Source: a virus. Taken from it: DNA of 41,609 nt. Position 1 is the first letter of the stretch, and each line of letters starts with the position of its first letter. Positions 14,841-22,900 of the stretch are shown piece by piece. The stretch is from the IMG/VR virus record IMGVR_UViG_3300017758_001878, positions 1 through 41,609 of that record. One strand, given 5' to 3'. Below the pieces are notes generated by a model, which saw nothing but the letters and a program-made list of their open reading frames with translations, was not told the origin of the DNA and searched no databases. A program made the translations under genes and the position numbers.

Positions 14841-16313
14841 ATGGCTTTATCCCCACAGTTTGGAAGTATAGTACCTTCTCAAACTCAACAATTACTTCAA
14901 CAGAACTATCTTACATTCGATGGTGCTGCTGGTGGAAATTTTGCTCAGCAATATTTACCAGAGCTTTACGAAGCTGAAGTAGAAAGATACGGTAACAGAA
15001 CGTTATCCGGATTTTTAAGAATGGTAGGCGCTGAAATGCCTATGACTTCTGATCAAGTAATTTGGTCTGAACAAAATAGATTACATATATCTTACGCTGA
15101 TTGCGCGATCACTGCTAATGCTGCTGGTGTTGCTAATCTAGGTATTGATATAACTAATGGTGGTGCAAATACGCAAGTATCAAACGTTGTTTCTCCAGCT
15201 GCAACAGTTGTCGTTATGGACGACTTTGGTGGTGAATTAAAATGTTTCGTAGATGCTTCAAATGGCGCAAATGGTCTTATATCTGTACAACCTTATACTG
15301 CTGCTAGCTTAGCTGGTTTAACTGGTTTAGTGAAAGTATTTGTATACGGTTCTGATTTCCAAAAAGGACAGAGCACGATTCAACCTGCTGCTGCACTTGG
15401 TGCAAACGCGATTGGAGCTGCTAACCCTATGGTTACTGTAAACCCTGCGTTTACTACTTTTAGCAACAATCCTATTATCATTAGAAGCCAATATTCTATC
15501 AATGGTTCTGACACTGCTCAGATCGGTTGGGTAGAAGTTGCTACTGAAGATGGAACAGGTGGTTACTTATGGTATTTAAAAGCTGAGTCTGAAACTAGAC
15601 TACGTTTCGAAGATTACTTAGAAATGTCTATGGTTGAAGGTGAACTTAAAAACGCTGCTGTATCTCCTATTGCTGGAGCTGCTGGTGTAGGTATCATTGG
15701 TACTGAAGGTTTATTTGCTGCTATTCAAAATGGAGGTAACGTAGAAGTAGGATTTACTGCTGCTGCTGGTATCGACGCTTTTGATGCAATACTTAAAAAC
15801 CTAGATACTCAAGGAGCTATTGAAGAAAACATGTTATTCTTGAACAGAAACACTGCTCTTGATTTTGACGATATGTTAGCTTCTATATCTGGAGGTTATG
15901 CAGGTGGTACTGCTTTTGGTCTTTTCGAAAACTCTGAAGAAATGGCATTGAACTTAGGATTCTCAGGATTCCGTAGAGGTTCTTATGATTTCTATAAGAC
16001 AGATTGGAAATACTTAAACGACGCTTCAACGCGTGGTGCAATGACTGGTCCTGCTTCAATTGAAGGAGTATTAGTTCCTGCAGGTACTTCTACTGTTTAT
16101 GACCAAATCTTAGGTACAAACATTAGACGTCCTTTCTTACACGTAAGATACAGAGCTTCTCAAGCTGATGACAGAAGAATGAAATCATGGCTAACTGGTT
16201 CAGTTGGTGGTGCGTTTACTTCTACGTTAGATGCAATGGAAGTTAACTTCTTATCTGAAAGATGTTTAGTAACTCAAGCTAGAAACAACTTTGTATTATT
16301 CAAAGGTATCTAG
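14841..16313 (+). CDS. Major capsid protein (HK97-type)
   Basis: A 490-residue major head protein. The start has TFDGAAGGNFAQQYLPELYE (about 26-45), then YGNRTLSGFLRMVGAEMPMT, a helix and E-loop-like entry that I recall from capsid proteins of Bacteroidetes podoviruses. Later come SETRLRFEDYLEMSMVEGEL (near 250-270) and a C-terminal IRRPFLHVRYRASQADDRR segment, ending in FVLFKGI. Codons are more ordered than in neighbours (many TTC, AAC, GAA and CGT-type choices), as expected for the most abundant product. It follows the scaffold and is itself followed by a strong hairpin that could limit read-through. No separate prohead protease is visible, so N-terminal processing is unproven. Confidence 0.9.
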   Translation: MALSPQFGSIVPSQTQQLLQQNYLTFDGAAGGNFAQQYLPELYEAEVERYGNRTLSGFLRMVGAEMPMTSDQVIWSEQNRLHISYADCAITANAAGVANLGIDITNGGANTQVSNVVSPAATVVVMDDFGGELKCFVDASNGANGLISVQPYTAASLAGLTGLVKVFVYGSDFQKGQSTIQPAAALGANAIGAANPMVTVNPAFTTFSNNPIIIRSQYSINGSDTAQIGWVEVATEDGTGGYLWYLKAESETRLRFEDYLEMSMVEGELKNAAVSPIAGAAGVGIIGTEGLFAAIQNGGNVEVGFTAAAGIDAFDAILKNLDTQGAIEENMLFLNRNTALDFDDMLASISGGYAGGTAFGLFENSEEMALNLGFSGFRRGSYDFYKTDWKYLNDASTRGAMTGPASIEGVLVPAGTSTVYDQILGTNIRRPFLHVRYRASQADDRRMKSWLTGSVGGAFTSTLDAMEVNFLSERCLVTQARNNFVLFKGI

Positions 16314-16329
16314 TACATTAATGTAATTC

Positions 16330-16356
16330 TTACCCTCGTTATATCAACGGGGGTAA
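16330..16356 (+). terminator. Hairpin terminator/attenuator after the capsid gene
   Basis: An 11-base-pair stem (TTACCCTCGTT with AACGGGGGTAA, one G-T pair) around a five-base ATATC loop lies 16 bases after the capsid stop. It is followed by a T-rich, not perfectly uridine, stretch. Downstream genes are in the same direction, so it probably acts as a partial terminator or as a 3' mRNA stabiliser that sets capsid mRNA above the rest. Confidence 0.7.
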
Positions 16357-16389
16357 TTATTACCTTTATTAATTTTATTATATTATATC

Positions 16390-17154
16390 ATGGCAAAAAA
16401 AGAAAAAATCCAACAAACTGGTTGGGAAATAAAAGATAGAAGATATTTTTTAAAAGATAACTCTTCACCACTAACACTAACAATACCTAGCAAGCATACA
16501 AAAAAGCATGCTTTACTATGGTTTGACAATGAAACAGGATCTCAAAGAGAATTAAGATATGCTACAAATCAATCGTCAGTATTCGTAGATGAACAAAAAG
16601 GTGAAGCAACAATGGGGCATATATCTTTTACTGATGGCATCTTGCAAGTTCCAAAAGAACAACAAGCTTTGCAAAAAATGTTATCTATATATCACCCTTT
16701 ATTAGGTAGAAAATACCTAGAACACAAACCTCAAGCAATCGCTCAAGATCAATTAGCTGATTTAAATATAGAAATAGATGCATTAAATGCTGCTAGAGAA
16801 ATAGAAATAGATCAAGCTGAAGCAATCATGAGAGTAGAGATTGGCTCTAAGGTTAATAAGATGAGTTCTAAAGAACTTAAAAGAGATTTATTAATATTTG
16901 CAAAAAACAATCCTAAGTTATTCTTAGATTTAGCTAATGACGAAAACGTAATGTTAAGAAACTTTGCGGTTAGATCAGCTGAACTTGGAATAATTTTATT
17001 GTCTCAAGATCAAAGGCAAATATCCTGGGCGTCTAACGGTAGAAAACTAATGAACGTTCCGTTTGATGAAAATCCTTATTCAGCTTTTGCTGCTTATTTA
17101 AAAACAGACGAAGGTGTAGAAGTATTTAAATCAATAGAGAAAAAAATGATTTAA
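16390..17154 (+). CDS. Head-associated protein of unknown function
   Basis: A 254-residue soluble protein. Residues 10-55 look beta (GWEIKDRRYFLKDNSSPLTL, then KHALLWFDNETG), with a GHISFTDGILQVPKEQQALQ segment near 76-95. From about 120 to 254 it is helical with a DLNIEIDALNAAREIEID coiled segment, ending with DENPYSAFAAYLKTDEG. In many tailed phages a protein of this type follows the capsid gene and precedes head-tail connectors; I recall a matching WEIKDR-x-Y opening in metagenomic phages without known function. A head-completion or capsid-decoration role is inferred from position only. Confidence 0.65.
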   Translation: MAKKEKIQQTGWEIKDRRYFLKDNSSPLTLTIPSKHTKKHALLWFDNETGSQRELRYATNQSSVFVDEQKGEATMGHISFTDGILQVPKEQQALQKMLSIYHPLLGRKYLEHKPQAIAQDQLADLNIEIDALNAAREIEIDQAEAIMRVEIGSKVNKMSSKELKRDLLIFAKNNPKLFLDLANDENVMLRNFAVRSAELGIILLSQDQRQISWASNGRKLMNVPFDENPYSAFAAYLKTDEGVEVFKSIEKKMI

Positions 17155-17165
17155 CAGGTGATTAT

Positions 17166-17201
17166 AATAATGGGTGATCACTTTGTGGTCACCTAATTAT
17201 T
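17166..17201 (+). other. Long imperfect hairpin in the gap before the ring-protein gene
   Basis: GGGTGATCAC (17172-17181) pairs with GTGGTCACCT (17185-17194) around a TTT loop; after a one-base bulge, AATAAT and ATTATT extend it to about 16 pairs. On the + strand it is followed by an A-run, so it is not a rho-independent terminator for this strand, although on the minus strand a U-run would precede it. It may be an mRNA processing or stability element; the second gap hairpin in 0.9 kb. Confidence 0.6.
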
Positions 17202-17216
17202 AAAAAAAAATATACA

Positions 17217-18146
17217 ATGGCAATAAACGTAAATCAAGTTTATCAAACAGTTTTACTTATTCTCAATAAAGAACAAAGGGGATATTTAACTCCTGATGAA
17301 TTTAATAGAATAGGCGCACAAGTGCAGCTTGAAATATTCGAGTCTTATTTTGAAGATTTAAATCAACAATTACGTGTGCCAGACAACGACTCTGAATACT
17401 CAGATCGTATAAAAAATACGCAAGAAAAAATTGCGCTCTTCCAAGAATCAGGCACGTGTCCTTACGTAGGTCCTTATTTCGGTGTACCAACAGTATCAGG
17501 TACTACCACATCTCAAACATTCAATACAACTACAGCTCAGCAGTATATAATAACTACTATTACTGCAGATGAATTAGACGCTGGGCAACCAAGCGTTACG
17601 TTAGAAGATGCAAACGGTGTTCAACAACCTTTAGCTGAATTTACTGACTGGACTATATCTGGTCTTACGCTTAGTTTAACTAATGTACCTACAGCTGGTA
17701 GAGCTTTAATATTAACAGTAAATGAGTTTGATTTTTACAAACTAGGAACTGTTATACACAAAGATGAAATACCTGTTCAATATGTTCAACCTAACGAATT
17801 ATTAGAACTAAATTTATCACCTATAACAAAACCATCTACTTCTTTTCCTGTTTATAGATATAAAGATAGACAGATATTTGTATCACCATCAACTATACAA
17901 AGTGACTTGTCTTGTACGTACTTAAGAAAACCACTAAATCCAATGTGGAATTTTACAGCAACAGCTCCAGCTTATCAATACATTTACAACGCTGGTAGTT
18001 CTGTAAACTTTGAATTACATCCAACAGAGCAAACTGAAATAGTGCTAAGAATATTAATGTATGCTGGTGTCATAGTTAAAGATCCACAATTAATACAAAG
18101 CGCGGCTCAACAAGTTGCTATGGATAATCAAAACGAAAAAATATAA
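17217..18146 (+). CDS. Head-tail connector/ring protein
   Basis: A 309-residue protein. The N-terminal 80 residues are helical (INVNQVYQTVLLILNKEQRG, then LTPDEFNRIGAQVQLEIFES), a signature I recall from connector-type proteins of crAss-like and other Bacteroidetes phages. A beta domain follows (about 95-180; VTLEDANGVQQPL, LTLSLTNVPTAG), and the C-terminal part has VYRYKDRQIFVSPSTIQSD and LSCTYLRKPLNPMW. It should form a ring below the portal, joining the neck to the tail. It lies between the post-capsid gene and a second ring-like protein, the usual order. The alternative is a minor tail protein. Confidence 0.7.
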   Translation: MAINVNQVYQTVLLILNKEQRGYLTPDEFNRIGAQVQLEIFESYFEDLNQQLRVPDNDSEYSDRIKNTQEKIALFQESGTCPYVGPYFGVPTVSGTTTSQTFNTTTAQQYIITTITADELDAGQPSVTLEDANGVQQPLAEFTDWTISGLTLSLTNVPTAGRALILTVNEFDFYKLGTVIHKDEIPVQYVQPNELLELNLSPITKPSTSFPVYRYKDRQIFVSPSTIQSDLSCTYLRKPLNPMWNFTATAPAYQYIYNAGSSVNFELHPTEQTEIVLRILMYAGVIVKDPQLIQSAAQQVAMDNQNEKI

Positions 18147-18149
18147 AAC

Positions 18150-19406
18150 ATGGCTATACAACCTCCAAATAACGGATTACTAAACGAAACTGGTCAACAA
18201 TACTACCAAGGTGCTGAAGGTTTTGTAGGTGATGGGGCTAATAGAACTTTTCCTACAACTTTTGATACTGACTTATATTTAGGCAATTGGAATCCTAGTG
18301 CTGAAAACTACGCGTTAAATAATTTTAAAGTGTATACTAGTACAAGTGGTTTTCCTGGATCTTGGTCTGAATACATTACAGAGTTTTCTATTTCAGGTAA
18401 TTCAATTGTCTTTCCGGCTAATGCAATACCTGCTAATGGTCTGTATATAGTAGTTCAATTAAAAATATTAGATGGTGGTAAATATGGCTCTACACCTGCT
18501 GAAAAAGCATATGGTCAAGCCGTAGAAGATAATTATGGTAGTTATAAATATGTAAAACTAGTTGATATAGTAAATAACTTTTTGGTAGGATATGTTGGCA
18601 CTGGTAAATTACTACCAGATGCTAAAAGAACAGATGTTATTTTTCATGCAAAAAGAGGTATGCAAGAATTTAGTTATGATACTTTAAAAAGTATTAAATC
18701 TTCTGAGTTAACAATACCAGAGGGTTTAACTCTTGTTCTCCCTCAAGACTACGTTAACTATGTAGGTATGTCTTGGATCGATGGGCAAGGAGTAAAAAGG
18801 CCTATATACCCAGCTAATAATTTAACAATAAGTCCTTTCAACACTCAGCTACAAGATAGTCAAGGAATACCTACACAAGATAATTTTGGTAATGATTTAG
18901 AAGGAACATCTATAGTTCAAGAAAGGTGGCATAGTGCTAATGACAAGTTAATAAACGGTAGTTGGACAATGCAAGATTTCACTAATGATTTATGGGCTTA
19001 CAACTGGGACTACCCAGGTTCTTTCTTTGGTGCAACAAGAGGTCAAATGTATGGAATGGATCCTCAGTATTCACAGTACAATGGCTGGTTTAATATGAAC
19101 GAAAGAGAAGGTAAAGTATCTTTTTCAGCAAACTTAAAAGACAAGTTAATTGTTTTAGAATACATATCAGACGGCTTAGCTACTGATTTAGACACTAAGC
19201 TACCTAAGCTTGCTGAAGAGGCAATGTACGCTTATATACTTTATTCTATAATATCTACTAGAGCAAACCAACAAGAGTATGTAGTTCAAAGACTAAGAAA
19301 AGACAAGAGTTCAAAATTGCGAAACGCAAAAATAAGATTATCTAATATAAAGCTTGAAGAAATAGTACAAGTAATGAGAGGTAAATCTAAATGGATTAAA
19401 CATTAA
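18150..19406 (+). CDS. Tail tube/adaptor protein (second ring)
   Basis: A 418-residue protein starting three bases after the previous stop. It has an N-terminal beta part with GDGANRTFPTTF, then a helical core with YVKLVDIVNNFLVGYVGTGK (about 132-151) and RTDVIFHAKRGMQEFSYDTL (160-180). This is followed by ELTIPEGLTLVLPQDYVNYV (about 187-206) and a mixed C-terminal half ending in basic KRGKSKW-like residues. The order of helix bundle, RGMQEFSYDT and LPQDYVNY matches the ring/adaptor family I recall from podoviruses of Bacteroidetes, corresponding in role to T7 gp11 or P22 gp4. It would build the tail tube under the portal ring. Confidence 0.75.
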   Translation: MAIQPPNNGLLNETGQQYYQGAEGFVGDGANRTFPTTFDTDLYLGNWNPSAENYALNNFKVYTSTSGFPGSWSEYITEFSISGNSIVFPANAIPANGLYIVVQLKILDGGKYGSTPAEKAYGQAVEDNYGSYKYVKLVDIVNNFLVGYVGTGKLLPDAKRTDVIFHAKRGMQEFSYDTLKSIKSSELTIPEGLTLVLPQDYVNYVGMSWIDGQGVKRPIYPANNLTISPFNTQLQDSQGIPTQDNFGNDLEGTSIVQERWHSANDKLINGSWTMQDFTNDLWAYNWDYPGSFFGATRGQMYGMDPQYSQYNGWFNMNEREGKVSFSANLKDKLIVLEYISDGLATDLDTKLPKLAEEAMYAYILYSIISTRANQQEYVVQRLRKDKSSKLRNAKIRLSNIKLEEIVQVMRGKSKWIKH

Positions 19407-19411
19407 GTCAC

Positions 19412-19912
19412 ATGAGTTTTTCATCAAAATTTACGGGTAAAAACCCTATTAACAAACAAGATCCACCAAACCAGTCTAATGCTTTGTCAAACATAGAACA
19501 TAAAGCTGAAGAGGTTTTAAACTTTCCACAAGAAAAAGCAAGACAAAGAACTGATGAGTATTTAAGTATTACTCCAGACAAAGATGGTTTAATGGAAGAG
19601 CAAAACTCTTTTGAGCACGGCGATACGGCTAGACATTATTTTGCTGGTGATCAAACTTCTAGAGCAATACAAAATAAACTTAAGTATCTTGGTCCTATTA
19701 CAAAAAGAGTAGCTGGTATAGTAGGTTCTAATGTAGGTGGATTAATTCATGAAGCTCAAAATATAAGAGAAGGCAGACCTATTTTAGAATCAGTAGAAGA
19801 TGCAACTAATAATTTTGTAGGTTCACTTGGATCTTTGTTTTCTAAAAACACTAGCACTAAAATATTAGATAGATTAAAAAAATATTTACCAGACGGAAAA
19901 TTTAAAAATTAA
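19412..19912 (+). CDS. Small protein of unknown function in the tail cluster
   Basis: A 166-residue protein with a disordered start (KNPINKQDPPNQSNALSN), a helical KAEEVLNFPQEKARQRTDEY segment and a histidine-containing NSFEHGDTARHYFAGDQTSR block near 68-87. A hydrophobic KRVAGIVGSNVGGLIHEAQN stretch follows, ending with KKYLPDGKFKN. The H-x5-RH pattern with the following hydrophobic helix recalls small domains of unknown function found in phage and secreted bacterial proteins, but I cannot place it. It lies between the tail adaptor and the large tail protein, so a minor tail or internal role is the likeliest. Confidence 0.55.
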   Translation: MSFSSKFTGKNPINKQDPPNQSNALSNIEHKAEEVLNFPQEKARQRTDEYLSITPDKDGLMEEQNSFEHGDTARHYFAGDQTSRAIQNKLKYLGPITKRVAGIVGSNVGGLIHEAQNIREGRPILESVEDATNNFVGSLGSLFSKNTSTKILDRLKKYLPDGKFKN

Positions 19913-19915
19913 TAC

Positions 19916-22900
19916 ATGGCAGAAGCTAAAAATACTTTTCTAAAATCCAAGATGAATAAAGATCTTGATGATAGAATATTACCTAACGGTGAATATAGAG
20001 ATGCTCTGAATATATCTGTAGGTAGATCAGAAGACAATGATGTTGGTTCGCTTGAGAATATATTAGGTAATTCTTTAATAGCGGCTACAGCCTCTAGCAA
20101 TGCTAATTTAAAATGTATAGGTAAGTTTGAAGATGAAGTTGGCAATAGAATATTTCAAATATTAACAGACTACACAGACGCAGATGCAACTTGCCAAACC
20201 GTAAATTACCCATCAGCATCTACAGCTGTAGAAATGAAAATAACTGTTTTTGATCTTAACAATAACACTTATAGTACCTTAGTTCAAGGCAAGTTTTTAA
20301 ATTTTGCTAAAAATAGATGCTGGCAAGTTACAGGAATAAATTTAGTAGAAGATTTATTGTTTTGGACAGACAATAGAAATCAACCTAGAAAAATAAACGT
20401 AACAACAGCTATAGGTAATCCTAATTACTACACCGAGGAAAGTCAAATATCTGTCGCTAAGTACATGCCACAAAAAGCTCCTGAGCTTTACAAGGAAGTA
20501 GACACTACTGTTATAACAGTTACAAATACTAAGAATTTTATATTAGAAACAGTTACTGGTATATCTGTTGATATGTTTGTAGTTTCTAATGCTGCTCAAA
20601 ATGTAGGATCAGAAAGCATACTTGGTAGTGAGTACATAAGGGTAACAGCTATAGATACAACTACAAATACAGTAACTATTAATGCAGATCCTTCTACCGC
20701 TGTTGTTGTCGGGCAAAGACTTAGGTTTATTGAAACCACAATGACAAACGAAAGTGATGACACTAGTTGGCCTGGTGATCCTAGATATTTAGAAGATAAG
20801 TATGTTAGGTTTGCATATAGATTTCAATTTGATGATGGTGAGTATTCTTTAATGTCTCCTTTTACTCAGATAGCATTTATACCTCAACAATCTGGATTTT
20901 TTCTAAACGGAAATGAAACACAGGCTTATGAAAGTACTATTGTTAAATGGTTTGAAAACAATGTAGATAACGTTAAATTAAGAATATCTTTACCCGGAGT
21001 TGGTACAAATATAAACTTAGGAGGTAGTGTTTCTAAGAATGTTCTTACAGAATATAAAATACAAAATATAGACATACTATATAAAGAATCAAATGGCTTA
21101 GTAGTTAAAGTTTTAAAGACTATATCAGGTACTACTATGGCGGCTGAAATGGACGAGGAGGTTTATGTTTATGAATATCAATCTGAAAAACCATATAAAA
21201 CACTTACTGAAGGACAAACAACTAGAGTTTATGACAAAGTACCAGTTAGAGCGTTAGCTCAATCTATTGCTGGTAATAGAGTTATATATGGTAATTTTAA
21301 AGACAAACACACACCCTACAATACACTTGACTATAACTGTACGGTTCAAGAAAAAAATGACTTATATACTTCTTGGGCAGAATATCCTAATCACACAATA
21401 AAACAAAACAGAACTTATCAAATAGGTTTTGTTTTAGCAGATAAATTTGGAAGACAATCTTCAGTTATTCTATCTACATACGACACGCTTTCCTCGGCTC
21501 AGGGTAGTACTATATTTGGTGGGTCAACTGTTTTTCACCCATATTATGATGCTAATGACTCGCTAGATGTAAAGTCTTGGTTTGGTGATGCAGCTTTGCT
21601 TTTATTAAATCAAACAATAGGTGATTTTACAATAGGATCTTCAGACCGTAATTTAGCTACGGGTGCTCCAGGTATATATGGAGAACCTCAAACATCTTGG
21701 GTTGTAGACAACAGCACTAATGATTCTTTAACTTACAACGCAGGTACTAATAGGTGGACATTAAGCTTCTCTACACCAACTATAGGTTCTTTACCTACAA
21801 CAGACATGTATTTAAGAGGTGAATATGTAGACTACACTCAAATACTAAGTATTAGTAGCGCGGCAGGGGTAACTAGCATTACAACGCTTGATAAGCCGAA
21901 CAGTTATTATTTATATTTAATAGAAAATACAGATACTGATACTAAGTTTGCATATTCTATAAATCCATTAGGTTGGTATTCTTATAAAATAGTAGTTAAA
22001 CAAAGAGAACAAGATTATTATAATGCATATCTACCTGGGTTTTTAGATGGATATCCTGAGCAAATGACTCAAGGTAGCGAAATTCAATATGTGGTAGGCA
22101 CAGACACAGCAGGTGACGCTTATTCTTATGCAGCAAACGCTAATGGTATAAATGAAATTTTATTTCCAGGTGGTGAATTAGATGATACTGCTCACGCTGT
22201 TTTAATAAACGATAATATAAATAAAATACCTAGAGATTTATCTGAAGTAGGACCTGATCAAAAACAATATAGAAGTAGTGTAGAACTATTTGGTAGAGTA
22301 AACAACTACGAGGGTAAATTTAATATAACAAACTGGAGTCATTCTGGTGGTTCACCTGCTGGTCCTGGTGCTGATCAAGTAAATGAAATTAAATTCACTG
22401 GTGTAAATGATCCTACAAACACAACGGTATTTTGCCCAACAGGTTCTTGCACGGGTCAAGAAAAAGCATTAGAACCAGGTATGGCCTTGTTAATGGGTAA
22501 ATGTGAAGTGCAATACCCAGACTGTACACCAACTAGTAACCCTCCTGCTTATCAAGATCCTCAGTTCTTTTCTAACGCAACTCTTATTACTAAGGTAGAG
22601 TATGATGCGGTTGCAAATGAAACAACAGTTACATTTAGTCCAGGTGGTGCTATTAAAGCAGACGCTGATAATATAATAATAGAGTATGGTGATAACGAAC
22701 AGTATTACCCTACGCAAAAACCTGATATTGCCTCTACAGTAGGTACTGCAGATGACTTAGGTTTTTATCAATATTCAGTAGATAATTTTAATGGTAGCGC
22801 GGCTAGAAACTTGTACCAACTAGAAACAAACCCTATTGTGGCTAGATTTTCTACTAATCAAAAGCTAGGTGTTATAGCCGCTGACATGGTCCCTTGGTTG

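Noticed and set aside
14841-16313. A fused prohead protease or frameshifted second capsid form
   Set aside because: No Ser-His protease motif stands before the capsid gene and no slippery sequence or alternate-frame extension was evident at its end.
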